A stretch of 64,000 bases of DNA from Sinomonas notoginsengisoli (GCF_021554725.1 NZ_JAIZDP010000013.1:1-64000); one strand, 5' to 3'. Positions 1 through 8,798 are shown, numbered from the stretch's first letter. Translations and numbers: made by a program. Notes: generated by a model not told the origin, from the letters alone.

Positions 1-262
1 CGCCGACGACGCCGGGCACTGCCTGCGCAGTCGGGTTGGCGGCTCCGACACCCCCGACGGTGACAGAGGTTGGGGCTCCGACGACGAGAACCGGATCGGT
101 GACGACACTCAGTGGGTTGATCGCCGCTGGTGGCTGGGCCGCTCCATGGTGTGGATCGGCTGAGGGTAGGGTCGCGTCCGCACTTGCGGCGACTTGGCCG
201 AGGCCGAACAGGCCTCCCGCGACCAGCGTGCCGAGCATGGCTCGGCGCACAAGCGTATGCAT
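1..262 (-). CDS. Secreted small protein, 3' end beyond window
   Basis: Partial minus-strand gene starting at ATG 262 behind an AGGAGAAG ribosome site and open to the window edge (at least 87 codons). Residues 1-29 form a clear Sec signal peptide: basic MHTLVRRAM, a hydrophobic core rich in Leu/Gly/Val, and an AxA-type cleavage region near ASA. The mature part seen is rich in Pro, Ala, Val and Gly with no recognised domain. It lies 82 bases downstream of another exported low-complexity protein on the same strand, so the two may form a surface-protein pair. Function unknown; a cell-surface or chaplin-like coat protein is only a guess because the rest is missing. Confidence 0.6.
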   Translation of the reverse strand, partial: MHTLVRRAMLGTLVAGGLFGLGQVAASADATLPSADPHHGAAQPPAAINPLSVVTDPVLVVGAPTSVTVGGVGAANPTAQAVPGVVG

Positions 263-344
263 GATTCTTCTCCTGACAAAGATGGTGGTGGCGCTCACGT
301 GCGCCGGGGATCGTATGCCTGCATGAGGGCAGGCCTGTCCCCTC

Positions 345-1334
345 TTAGTCGGGAGTAGAGCCGGGGTCGAAGCAGGGCGAGGCCGGCAAAGGCGTTGCCC
401 AGGGATGAAGTCGTGGGCCGAAGCGCCAGAGGAGCAGGAGCCCGAAGGCGACGGCAGTGAGTGCGCTCAAACTGCCGGCACCGCTCCAGGGACCAACGTA
501 CGAGCTCCCCAGAGAGCCTGGGGCCGGCAGATACGGAAGCGGGGGAGCCGCTGGCCAACCCGGTGCGTCCGGATGCGCAGCAGCAGGGGCGTGTGAGATC
601 AAGACGGCGATTGAGAAGGGCGCCGGTCGCAACAGATCGCCGAGCAGGTCGCCTCGATAGCTGGCACCGGCATTTTGGTCTGCGGACGCGACTGCGTTGC
701 CCAGACCGACCTCAGCGTTGACCGCTACAGCCTGTGGGGCAGGAGCCTCTGGGACAGCAGCCTCTAGGACAGCAGCGGGCGGGGGAGCCGCCTGCGAATC
801 TGCCTCCACGGCGACGTGACCGCTTGTCGCGTCTGCGAGCAGCACAGGGGCAGGAACCTGGATCAGGGGAACAGATGCATCGGAGGCCACGGCGGTAACC
901 TCGCCAGTCACCCCGGCCACGGTCCCGAGGACATTCCCGAGGGCGGCCGTGGATCCGGCCGAAACAGACTCGACCACGGGCGCGAGCGGGGCCAATAAAC
1001 CTTCCGTGAGGGGCGCGGTGACAGCGGGCAGCGTCTGCACCGCGGTGCTCGCGGCGGATGTTGCCGTCTGGACCAGATGCGCAGCCGTGCCGGTCGGATT
1101 GGAGGCGAGTGCCGTCGTCGTGCCTGAAGCGGAACCGACGGTTCCGGGAAGCGCCGAAACCGAGGACGACGGCGCGGGCGCCGCTACGGTGCCGAGGAGA
1201 TCGCCTGCGGCGGGGGCCGAGGCGGCAGCAGATCCCGCTGAGAGGAGGAGCCAGCCGACGCCTAGACCAGCGGCTGCAGCGGCATGCCGGCCGAAGGAGA
1301 GCCATCGCGTCCGCCATGTGGCGTCATCGCGCAT
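345..1334 (-). CDS. Exported Ala/Pro/Val-rich protein with C-terminal membrane anchor
   Basis: 329 aa. Start ATG 1334 is set by a strong GGAGGAGGG site about 6 bases upstream. Residues about 15-40 are a signal peptide (run of Ala, then GLGVGWLLLSAGSAAASA). The long middle is low-complexity Ala/Val/Pro/Ser without a recognised domain. Near residues 285-305 lies a hydrophobic segment (LSALTAVAFGLLLLW) followed by Arg/His, so the protein is probably anchored by its C terminus. No LPXTG motif is visible before that segment, so sortase attachment is not supported. It precedes the secreted gene at the left edge on the same strand. Function unknown; a wall-spanning or surface structural role is an inference from architecture. 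Confidence 0.65.
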   Translation of the reverse strand: MRDDATWRTRWLSFGRHAAAAAGLGVGWLLLSAGSAAASAPAAGDLLGTVAAPAPSSSVSALPGTVGSASGTTTALASNPTGTAAHLVQTATSAASTAVQTLPAVTAPLTEGLLAPLAPVVESVSAGSTAALGNVLGTVAGVTGEVTAVASDASVPLIQVPAPVLLADATSGHVAVEADSQAAPPPAAVLEAAVPEAPAPQAVAVNAEVGLGNAVASADQNAGASYRGDLLGDLLRPAPFSIAVLISHAPAAAHPDAPGWPAAPPLPYLPAPGSLGSSYVGPWSGAGSLSALTAVAFGLLLLWRFGPRLHPWATPLPASPCFDPGSTPD

Positions 1335-1430
1335 GCTTGCCCTCCTCCCCAGTCAGGCGGTCCTGTGGCACAGGCCGTCGGGCCTTATCGTAAGCAAAGG
1401 TCCTCAATTGGTCCAGACCGGAGGACGTTT

Positions 1431-2504
1431 TTAGGACCTGATGTCGTTTGGGTAGGCGATGCCCAGCTGCCGGCGGACCCCATCGAAGAGGCGCATGGTG
1501 TCGAGCGTATGCCTCCAGGGCATCGTGGGGCTTTCACCGATGCCCTGCTGGATGCAGCGGACCACCTCGCGCAGCTCGTACACATAGCCTCGGCCGACCA
1601 CCTCGATCTTCTCGATCTGCGCCGGGTCCCAGCCGCGCCGGACCACAAGCTCCGTGGGGTTGTTGATGCTGCCCACGCTCGTCAGCACGCCTCCTGCCCC
1701 GGCCACCGTAGCCGTTCGCGGCCCGTGGGCCAGGAGAGATGAGATGAGGGTGGCCAGCTGGCCGCCGCTGTAGGAAAGCGTGAGTGCGTTCTGCTCGTCC
1801 ACGCCCGCGTCGTTGAGGCTCCCGACCGCCGTGAGCGAATCCGGGAAGCCTAGGGCTCCCACGGCCCACAGCAGCGGGTACACGGTCAGGTCCAGCAGTG
1901 CGCCCCCGCCTGCGGCCACGTCCCAGATGCGGCTGGTGGGATCCTTCGGTGCGGGGAACCCCAGGTCTGCGGAGACCCACTGGATCTCGCCGAGGTCTCC
2001 GGACTCGATGATGTCGAAGGCCCGGAGCATGCCCGGGACGAACCGGCTCCACACCGCCTCCATGAGGAACAGCCCTTTCGCAGACGCCAGGTCCACAAGT
2101 TCCTGGGCCTCGTGCGCGTTGACCGTGAAGGCCTTTTCCACCAGAACGCCCTTGCCCGCCTCGAGCACGGCCTTCGCCACTTGGTGGTGCTGCCCATGGG
2201 GGGCCGCGACGTACACGACATCGATGTCGGGGTCGTCGGCAAGCTGGACGTAGCCCGGAGTGGACCCCTGATCGGCATAGGCGTGGGCGGCCCCGAACTC
2301 GCGGGAGAAGCCGAGCGCGCGTTCGCGGGACCGCGAGCTGACGGCGTGCAGGACAGCGTCCGGCAGCAGGGAGAGATCCCGCGCCACGGTCCTCGCGATC
2401 GAACCCGTGGCCACGACGCCCCACCGGACCGTGCGGCCGGTCGGCTCGAGCGGATCGTTGTTGGGCTGCAGCGACAGCCACGGCCGCTGGATGTGACGCG
2501 TCAT
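1431..2504 (-). CDS. Gfo/Idh/MocA family NAD(P)-dependent oxidoreductase
   Basis: 357 aa. Rossmann N terminus with the nucleotide-binding turn at about residues 28-37 (RWGVVATGSIA) and the family EKxx motif (EKAF, residues 123-126), followed by the C-terminal alpha/beta substrate domain that supplies the oligomer interface. Family members oxidise or reduce sugars, inositols or dihydrodiols; the substrate cannot be told from sequence. ATG 2504 is preferred because GGAAGG lies nine bases before it; ATG 2513, directly against that site, is the alternative. It is transcribed divergently from the P-type ATPase remnant, with about 100 bases between them for both promoters. Confidence 0.88.
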   Translation of the reverse strand: MTRHIQRPWLSLQPNNDPLEPTGRTVRWGVVATGSIARTVARDLSLLPDAVLHAVSSRSRERALGFSREFGAAHAYADQGSTPGYVQLADDPDIDVVYVAAPHGQHHQVAKAVLEAGKGVLVEKAFTVNAHEAQELVDLASAKGLFLMEAVWSRFVPGMLRAFDIIESGDLGEIQWVSADLGFPAPKDPTSRIWDVAAGGGALLDLTVYPLLWAVGALGFPDSLTAVGSLNDAGVDEQNALTLSYSGGQLATLISSLLAHGPRTATVAGAGGVLTSVGSINNPTELVVRRGWDPAQIEKIEVVGRGYVYELREVVRCIQQGIGESPTMPWRHTLDTMRLFDGVRRQLGIAYPNDIRS

Positions 2505-2603
2505 GGGCCCCATCCTTCCACGCCACGACGACGCTCGCGGAGCACATATGAGGCCAGCCTCGCCTCGCTGGACTGGGGCTGCCCTGACGGGGAGGATCGC
2601 ACC

Positions 2604-4075
2604 ATGGGGATGCTCCGACTTGTGCGAACCTATCCGATCGTCATCGCCGGCGCCGTCGTCCTGGCCCTCGCGCTCGTCCTCGCGGTGATCGGCCAGGGGG
2701 ACGCGGCCCAGCTGGTTGCGAGCGCCTTCGCGGGAGCGATCGCGGCATGGACGTTCATCGGAATGGTCCGGGAGATCTTCCGCGGCCATTGGGGTCTGGA
2801 CATCCTTGCCGTCACCGCCATCGTCGCGACGCTCCTTGTGGGCGAGTACATCGCCGCCGTGATCATTGTGCTCATGCTTTCCGGCGGCGAGGCCCTCGAG
2901 GACTATGCCGCCGGGCGGGCCAAGCGTGAGCTCACCGCACTTCTGGACCGGGCGCCGCGCGCCGCTTCGCCGAAGTCCTTGTCGTCGCTACCCCTTGTCC
3001 ATTGCTCATCGCAGCCCCCGTGGCGTTCATGGGCGGAATGAGCCGCGCAGCCAAGAGCGGCGTGATCGTCAAGGGCGGCGCGGTCCTCGAGCTGCTCTCA
3101 CGAGTGAAGACGGCAGCCTTCGACAAGACGGGCACGCTCACCCGCGGCCGGCCCGAGCTCGTCGCCGTCCGTCCCGAGCGGGGGTTCGACGTCGAGGAGC
3201 TCCTGACGCTGGCTGCCTCCGCTGAGCAGTACTCGACCCACGCGCTCGCGGGATCAGTGGTCCAGGCGGCCGTCGCTCAGGGTGTAAACCTCCTGCCCGG
3301 CTCGGGCGCAGAGGAAGCCGCCACCAACGGGGTGCTCGCGGACATTGATGGCCAGCGCGTGCTCGTGGGCAAGCGTGCCTACGTCGGCGCCGAGACCGGC
3401 CGCACCATCCCCGAACCACCGCTGGAGCCGGGCGAGCTGGCCGTTTACGTGGCGGTCGACCGGGCGTTCGCCGGCGTCGTCGTGCTCCGCGACCTTCCCC
3501 GCCCCGAGGCGAGGGCGACGCTTGCGCGGCTCGCCGAGCTCGGCGCGCGGCATACGGTCATGCTCACGGGCGACGGCGCGTCGACGGCCCGCAGCATTGC
3601 CCGCCAGCTGGGGGTCTCGGACGTGCGTCCAGAGCTCCTGCCCCTGGACAAGGTCGAGATCGTCCGGGCGGCCGAGCCGCGGCCGGTGCTCATGGTCGGG
3701 GACGGGGTCAACGACGCCCCGGTGCTCGCGGCCGCCGACGTCGGCATCGCCATGGGCGCCCGGGGCTCGACGGCTGCCAGCGAGTCCGCGGACGCTGTGG
3801 TGCTGGTCGACGACATCGCGAGGGCCGCGACCGCAGTCGAGATCTCGCAGCACACTGTGCGGGTGGCACTGCAGTCGATCTGGCTCGGGATTGCGCTCAG
3901 CGTAGGACTCATGGTGGTGGCCCTCACCGGCGTCCTGCCCGCCGTTGCCGGAGCCCTCCTCCAGGAACTCGTGGACCTCGCGACCATTCTGAACGCCTTG
4001 CGGGCCATCGGAGGCGGTCGCCCGAGGGTGGGGCACCCGGTGCAGCCCGCAGCGGAGCCCGCGCGGCTTCCCTGA
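2604..4075 (+). pseudogene. Heavy-metal P-type ATPase, internally deleted and frameshifted
   Basis: Starts well (GGGAGG eight bases before ATG 2604). The first frame encodes N-terminal membrane segments and the loop GGEALEDYAAGRAKRELTAL up to LLDRAPRA near base 2960. From there homology continues only in another frame: RRFAEVLVVATPCPLLIAAP, then the phosphorylation site DKTGTLT, a nucleotide-binding domain with LTGD, and the hinge MVGDGVNDAP, ending at 4075. Between the halves the whole actuator domain (TGES motif) and flanking membrane segments are absent, roughly 165 residues by comparison with the family. The first frame otherwise ends at 3041. A TTG at 3002 could start the second half but has no ribosome site. 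Almost certainly inactive as a metal pump; a collapsed assembly is the alternative. Confidence 0.82.
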
Positions 4076-4088
4076 CTCCTCTCAGCGC

Positions 4089-4126
4089 GACGGCGGCTGC
4101 CCCCCGAGAAGGGGACGGCCGCCGTC
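4089..4126. terminator. Hairpin between convergent genes
   Basis: Inverted repeat with arms GACGGCGGC (4089-4097) and GCCGCCGTC (4118-4126), extended internally by CCCC/GGGG around a short loop. There is no T tract. It sits between the convergent ATPase remnant and the secreted sialidase-fold gene and could serve both strands. Confidence 0.6.
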
Positions 4127-4146
4127 ATGGGCCGGAATCCCGGTTC

Positions 4147-5862
4147 TCAGGGGGCCACAGTTGCCATGAAGACGTCCTCGTCAGGTCCGGCAGCGCCGCT
4201 GTTGCGCGTGTCGGACCAGACGGCGTGTACGAGGTCCGATCCCGGCGCTGTGGAGGCCGCGATGCTGGAGTAGTCGCCGAGGAAGCCAGCCTGGCTGCGA
4301 TTGGCCTGCGGGCTCGGGTACTCCTGCCCATCGCTGAGCGGGCGGTACACGCCGAACGCGCTGGCGCCCGCGGGGCGCGAACGGAGCCCGTAGCCGAACG
4401 TGCCGCCTCCGACCGCCGAGCCCGCGTAGGGGTTGGCGTTGTAGAAGCTAACAGCAGTCGTGCCGGTGCGCGTGATGGCTACGGACGGCTGGAACAGGGC
4501 CGCTCCGGGGACGCCCCCGAACACCGTTCCCTTGCCTTGCGCATCGCTCCACGTCCGGCCTCCGTCGTGGCTGTCGGACACGACCACGTTGTACGCTTCG
4601 CTCCCCTTGCGGCTGTCCTGCCAGACGGTCACGAGGTGGTTCGAGTTCGTGGGGTCGACGGCGATCGCCGGGAAGTCATTGGTCCGGACATTGAGGGACT
4701 TGACGCACTCCTCCGGGCCGCGCCCGAAGTCGCACAAGCTTATGTTGCTCTCATCGTCCACGCCGACCTTGACGACCGGGCCCATGGTGCCATCGGTGTT
4801 GATGCGGCGTCCGAGCTGCTGGTTGACGGCGGTGGGGGTGTTGCCGTTGCTCCACGTGACGAACACGCTTCCGTCGATCGGATCCACCACCGGCATGCTG
4901 CCTTGGTCGAAGTTGCACGCGTCCGCGGGAGCCTTCTTGTCGAAGGTGTTGCCGCCGGTGCACAGCGGTGACGTCCCCGAGACGTTGGCGATCGGGGACC
5001 ACTTCTGGGTCGCACCGTCCCACTTGGAGTAGAAGATCTCGGAGCTGCAGAAGGCGCCGGGGTTGTTGCCCGTGGAGCACTTCTGGTCGGCAGTGAACAC
5101 TGTGAACGTCACGTACACGCTCTTCTGGCCGGGTCGCGGGTCACCGGCCATGAACTGCTTGTCATAGAACGTGTGTCCGTCGTTCGTCTCGGCGACGACG
5201 AACTTCGATGGGCCTGCACCCACATTCGCGTAGGCCGAACCCTTGAGGCCCACGGTGGAGGGCACAGCGAGGAGGCCGCTGGCGTTGCTGTTGACATCGA
5301 AGACTACGCAGGAGTACCAGGCGACACCCGCTCCGTTGAAGGTCACATTGGGATCGCTTGCGGCGTCGTAGGTGTGGCCCGTGCCGGGATTGAGATGCTG
5401 GAAGAACGGCGGGAGCCCGTCACCGAACGTGGTGCCTTGGTCCAGCGAGTAGTCGAAGCCGCAGTGGTTGAAGCCGACGCGGCTGTCGTTCTGGCCGGCG
5501 ATGACATTGCGGGGGTCCAACGGGTTGACGGCGACCTGCTCCTCGGCCTGTCGGCGCGCAGTGCAGTCCTGGTTCACCCGTGGATTCGTGGCTGAGCCCC
5601 GATTCGCGCAGCCGAGGGCAGACGCGGTGCCGTCAGGCGGGAGGTCCGAGGAGGACGCCTTGTCCGCCCCGAGCGCGCGCTCCTCGTCGAAGGTCACCTC
5701 CGTTCCTCCCGAGACGTGGGGGAGAGCCTTGCCGTTGTCCAAATGGCCATGCGCCTTGGCATCGAGGTTCGGGTTGACTGCCTGGGCGCTGGCAATGAAG
5801 CCACCTCCCAGCGACAGGGTCCCGACCAGTGCTGCAATGGCGAGGGCGAGGCGAGCCTTCAT
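4147..5862 (-). CDS. Secreted sialidase/BNR-repeat-fold protein
   Basis: 571 aa. Signal peptide at residues 1-28 (MKARLALAIAALV...ASAQA), so it is exported. The remainder has beta-propeller character with Asp-box-like turns (SDSHDGGRTWS is a good SxDxGxTW match; DYSLDQGTTFG is a variant) and recurrent AVDPTNSNHL / AVNPLDPRNV strands typical of sialidase-superfamily exo-proteins. Several Cys in the first half could form disulfides outside the cell. The classic sialidase Arg triad and FRIP motif were not recognised, so hydrolase activity is uncertain; it may be a substrate-binding propeller. Single gene, convergent with the ATPase remnant and divergent from the carbonic anhydrase gene. Confidence 0.7.
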   Translation of the reverse strand: MKARLALAIAALVGTLSLGGGFIASAQAVNPNLDAKAHGHLDNGKALPHVSGGTEVTFDEERALGADKASSSDLPPDGTASALGCANRGSATNPRVNQDCTARRQAEEQVAVNPLDPRNVIAGQNDSRVGFNHCGFDYSLDQGTTFGDGLPPFFQHLNPGTGHTYDAASDPNVTFNGAGVAWYSCVVFDVNSNASGLLAVPSTVGLKGSAYANVGAGPSKFVVAETNDGHTFYDKQFMAGDPRPGQKSVYVTFTVFTADQKCSTGNNPGAFCSSEIFYSKWDGATQKWSPIANVSGTSPLCTGGNTFDKKAPADACNFDQGSMPVVDPIDGSVFVTWSNGNTPTAVNQQLGRRINTDGTMGPVVKVGVDDESNISLCDFGRGPEECVKSLNVRTNDFPAIAVDPTNSNHLVTVWQDSRKGSEAYNVVVSDSHDGGRTWSDAQGKGTVFGGVPGAALFQPSVAITRTGTTAVSFYNANPYAGSAVGGGTFGYGLRSRPAGASAFGVYRPLSDGQEYPSPQANRSQAGFLGDYSSIAASTAPGSDLVHAVWSDTRNSGAAGPDEDVFMATVAP

Positions 5863-5985
5863 ATCCGGTCCAATCGCTAGGAGTGATGGAGATCACGGCA
5901 GCGACAGTCTCCGCCGAGGCCAAGGGGCTGTAAACACGTCGATCAACGAATCGGTCGGATAATTTCGCGACAGGGGGCCGCCCAC

Positions 5986-5991
5986 TAGTCT
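5986..5991 (+). promoter_or_regulatory. -10 box of a leaderless promoter
   Basis: TAGTCT ends exactly six bases before ATG 5998, and no ribosome-binding site lies between, so transcription is predicted to begin at the start codon of the carbonic anhydrase gene. Confidence 0.6.
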
Positions 5992-5997
5992 TGGCGC

Positions 5998-6519
5998 ATG
6001 AGCCCAGTCATCGACTTCGGGGACAGCACCCCGGACATCCATCCCAGCGCGTTCGTGGCGCCCACGGCGTCGATTATCGGCGACGCGCATCTTGCCGAGC
6101 GGTCGAGCGCGTTCTACGGCGTCTCTGTCCGTGCGGACACCGCGACCATCAGCGTCGGCGCCGGCAGCAACCTCCAGGACAATGTGGTCCTGCACGCGGA
6201 CGCCGGCTTCCCCTGCACGCTGGGCGCCGGGGTCTCGGTGGGGCACAACGCGGTCGTGCACGGCTGCACCGTGGGGGACAACGTCCTCGTCGGCATGAGC
6301 GCCACCATCATGAACGGCGCGGTGATCGGTTCCGAGTCGCTCGTGGCCGCCGGCGCCGTGGTGCTCGAGGGCACCGAGGTGCCTCCCCGGTCCCTAGTGG
6401 CAGGCGTGCCCGCGAAGGTCCGGCGGGAGTTGACGGAGGAGGAGGTCAAGGGCCTCTACCGCAACGCCTCGCACTACGTGGAGCTGGCGCGGGCGCATCG
6501 GCAGGCCAACGGCCACTAA
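5998..6519 (+). CDS. Gamma-carbonic anhydrase family protein
   Basis: 173 aa, the usual length of the YrdA/CamH-type branch. A left-handed beta-helix of hexapeptide repeats spans nearly the whole protein (SVGAGSNLQDNVV, CTVGDNVLVGMSATI). The three zinc-ligand histidines of the family are in place: His66 (VVLHAD), His83 (VGHN) and His88 (VVHG). It would act as a cytoplasmic trimer. The acidic-loop proton shuttle of the archaeal Cam enzyme is absent, as in most bacterial homologues, so carbonic anhydrase activity is plausible but not assured. Predicted leaderless. Confidence 0.88.
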   Translation: MSPVIDFGDSTPDIHPSAFVAPTASIIGDAHLAERSSAFYGVSVRADTATISVGAGSNLQDNVVLHADAGFPCTLGAGVSVGHNAVVHGCTVGDNVLVGMSATIMNGAVIGSESLVAAGAVVLEGTEVPPRSLVAGVPAKVRRELTEEEVKGLYRNASHYVELARAHRQANGH

Positions 6520-6549
6520 GGGCGCTCAGCGGCTGAACGCGGCGCGATC

Positions 6550-7398
6550 CTAGGCGAAGACGACCGTCCGGTGCCCGTCGAGAAGGACACGGTGCTCGGC
6601 GTGCCATTGGACGGCCCGGCACAGGGTGCGCCCCTCGACGTCGCGGCCCAGTCGCACGAGCTGGTCGGCGGTCTTGGAGTGGTCCACCCGGATGACCTCC
6701 TGCTCGATGATCGGCCCCTCGTCGAGCGTGGCGGTCACATAGTGCGCGGTCGCGCCGATGATCTTCACGCCGCGCGCGTGCGCCTGGTGGTACGGCTTGG
6801 CCCCTTTGAACGAGGGCAGGAACGAGTGATGGATGTTGATCGCCCGTCCCTCGAGGGCCCGGCACAGGTCATCGGAGAGCACCTGCATGTACCGCGCGAG
6901 GACCACGAGCTCCACCTGGTGCTGACCGACGAGCTCGAGGAGCCGCGCCTCCGCGTCCGCCTTCGTGGCCGCGGTGACGGGCAGGTGCACGAACGGCACG
7001 CCGTAGAACTCGGCCATCGGCGCGAGGTCGATGTGGTTGGAGACGACCACCGGCACGTCGATGGGCAGGGTCCCGGTCCGCTGCTGGAACAGGAGGTCGT
7101 TGAGCGTGCGCCCGTCCTTGGAGCACATGATGAGCGTCCGCACGGGCCGCCCGCCGTCGAACAGCCCCAGCTTCATGGAGAACGCGTCGGCGACCGGCGC
7201 GAGCGCGGCTTCGAGTTCCGCTCGCGGCGACTGGGTCTCGACCTCGACTCGCATGAAGAACGTTCCCGTATCGGGGCTCTCGTACTGGCGCGACTCGGCG
7301 ATGTTGCAGCCTGCCGCTAGGAGCGCGCCCGAGACGGCGTACACGATTCCGGGCCGGTCGGGGCAGGAGAGGGTGACGATGAAGGTGTTGCGTTGCAC
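6550..7398 (-). CDS. purU: Formyltetrahydrofolate deformylase
   Basis: 282 aa. Hydrolyses 10-formyl-THF to THF and formate, balancing one-carbon pools and feeding formate to purine synthesis. N-terminal ACT domain (residues about 5-85, TLSCPDRPGIVYAVSG) followed by a formyltransferase-fold domain with INIHHSFLPSFKGAKPYHQA, the GATAHYVT loop and the Asp-containing DEGPIIEQEV. Full length. The start is GTG 7398 with TACGCT seven bases before it on the minus strand, a likely near-leaderless promoter. It lies 1.2 kb from the glyA-folD pair, which share its substrates. Confidence 0.94.
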   Translation of the reverse strand: MQRNTFIVTLSCPDRPGIVYAVSGALLAAGCNIAESRQYESPDTGTFFMRVEVETQSPRAELEAALAPVADAFSMKLGLFDGGRPVRTLIMCSKDGRTLNDLLFQQRTGTLPIDVPVVVSNHIDLAPMAEFYGVPFVHLPVTAATKADAEARLLELVGQHQVELVVLARYMQVLSDDLCRALEGRAINIHHSFLPSFKGAKPYHQAHARGVKIIGATAHYVTATLDEGPIIEQEVIRVDHSKTADQLVRLGRDVEGRTLCRAVQWHAEHRVLLDGHRTVVFA

Positions 7399-7428
7399 GC
7401 GCCCTAGCGTACCGAGCCGTCCGCGGCA

Positions 7429-8529
7429 CTAGCGCACGACGGCGCCTGCCTCCTCGCGTTCAACAGTTCGCCGCAGCAGGCGCGTCGCCGCGATCGCGGC
7501 GGCACGTCCAGCCCGCGTGGCCCCGACCGTGGACGCCGAAGCCCCGTACCCCACGAGGAAGAGGCGGGGCTCGCGCACCACGCTCACGCCGTCGGTGCCC
7601 ATGAGCACTCCGCCGCCGGCCTCGCGCACGTGCAGCGGTGCGAGATGCCCGAGGGAGGCCCGGAAGCCGGTGGCCCACAGGATGGCATCAAGCTCTAGCT
7701 CGGTGCCGTCGGCCAGCACCGCCCCCGTCGGCGTGATCCGCGCGAGCGGCCCGCGCGAGAGAAGCACTCCTGAACGGATGCCGGCGTGGTACTGCTCGGT
7801 CAGCGGCAGGCCGGTCGCGGCGGAGACGGAGAGCGGCGGGAGCCCCGCGCGGGTGCGCTCGTTGACGCGGCGCTCCACATCCACGCCCCAGTCCGCATCG
7901 AACGCCGCGTCGGTCCATTGCGGCGGCCGCCGAGTGGACCAGAACGTCTGGGCGCCGGCGGCATCGAGCTGGAGCAGGAACTGGAGAGCGCTGGTCCCGC
8001 CGCCGACCACGAGCACGCGCTGTCGGCGGAACTCCTCTGCGGCCACAAAGTCGTGCGTGTGGAGCTGCCTGCCTCGGAACGTCTCTCGGCCGGGGTAGTG
8101 CGGCCAGTAGGGGCTGTCCCAGGTCCCGGTGGCCGAGATGACCTTCTGGGCCAGCCACGAGCGGCCGTCCGCCGCGCGCACGAGGAGGCGGTCGCCGTCG
8201 TCCGCCGGCTCCACCGCAGCGACGCGCACTGGCCGGATCACCGGGAGCGCGAAATCCCGCTCGTACTCGCCGTAGTAGCGGCGCACGACGGCGGAGGCCG
8301 GCTCGCGCGGGTCCGGCACCTCGAGCGGGAGTGCGGGCAGCGGATGCAGGTTGTGCGCGGCATCGAACGTCAGGGAGTCCCAGCGGTGGCGCCATGCGCC
8401 CCCCGGCCCGTCGTTGCCGTCGAGGACCACGAAGTCTTCCCAAGGTTCGAGGCCCCTACGCCCGAGCCAATACGCAGCGCTGAGCCCGGCCTGGCCCGCG
8501 CCGATGACCACGGTTTGGAGGGTCTCCAT
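7429..8529 (-). CDS. FAD-dependent oxidoreductase, flavin-monooxygenase-like
   Basis: 366 aa from ATG 8529, chosen because GAGGAG lies just upstream; a TTG at 8556 is in frame but has no such site. FAD-binding GxGxxG at residues 8-13 (VIGAGQAGLSAAYW), a central NADPH-type Rossmann motif (VLVVGGGTSALQFL) and the ATGTWDSPYWPHYPG stretch typical of the YhiN/CzcO-like flavoprotein group that includes putative monooxygenases and metal-resistance-associated oxidoreductases. Substrate unknown. It is transcribed away from glyA, sharing the upstream region that holds the riboswitch. Confidence 0.85.
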   Translation of the reverse strand: METLQTVVIGAGQAGLSAAYWLGRRGLEPWEDFVVLDGNDGPGGAWRHRWDSLTFDAAHNLHPLPALPLEVPDPREPASAVVRRYYGEYERDFALPVIRPVRVAAVEPADDGDRLLVRAADGRSWLAQKVISATGTWDSPYWPHYPGRETFRGRQLHTHDFVAAEEFRRQRVLVVGGGTSALQFLLQLDAAGAQTFWSTRRPPQWTDAAFDADWGVDVERRVNERTRAGLPPLSVSAATGLPLTEQYHAGIRSGVLLSRGPLARITPTGAVLADGTELELDAILWATGFRASLGHLAPLHVREAGGGVLMGTDGVSVVREPRLFLVGYGASASTVGATRAGRAAAIAATRLLRRTVEREEAGAVVR

Positions 8530-8611
8530 CTCGTCTCCTCTTGAGTGACACGTCAACTAATAGATGGAACCTTCCGGCGCTTCCCGGCATTCCCGGCCAG
8601 CGCGGTAAACT

Positions 8612-8700
8612 GGGCGGCGTCGTGACTGGCGTTGGGTGGATCACCACCGGGGAGCGGCACCAATGGGACACCGCGGATCGTACGCCTGGGCCGGGGGTCG
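8612..8700 (+). promoter_or_regulatory. ZTP riboswitch (pfl RNA motif) controlling glyA-folD
   Basis: The conserved parts of the pfl/ZTP aptamer occur in order: CGTGACTGGCG at 8621-8631, a small hairpin (GGGTGG / CCACC), CCACCGGGGAGCG at 8644-8656, and after a variable linker CGCCTGGGC at 8683-8691, which pairs as the pseudoknot. ZTP/ZMP accumulates when 10-formyl-THF is short; known riboswitches of this class sit before glyA, folD, purH and fhs and turn expression on. Here it lies about 100 bases before the glyA start, the expected context. The expression platform between 8700 and 8789 was not resolved. Confidence 0.9.
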
Positions 8701-8798
8701 AGAAGCCGCGCCTTCACGCTCCGCCACGCAGTACCAGGCGGAGCGCTGGGCCGGTAGCCTGACCAGTAGCCTCCCGCCACCTGAATCCAGGAGATCCC

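Noticed and set aside
285-420. Sortase signal at the C terminus of the 345-1334 protein
   Set aside because: There is a hydrophobic end and a basic tail but no LPXTG-type motif before them.
2112-2603. Upstream extension of the P-type ATPase frame across the divergent oxidoreductase gene
   Set aside because: The frame is open, but it runs through coding sequence of the other strand, and ATG 2604 has a strong ribosome site and the family start.
3002-4075. Independent gene starting at TTG 3002
   Set aside because: No ribosome site, and the product is only the second half of a P-type ATPase; treated as part of a pseudogene.
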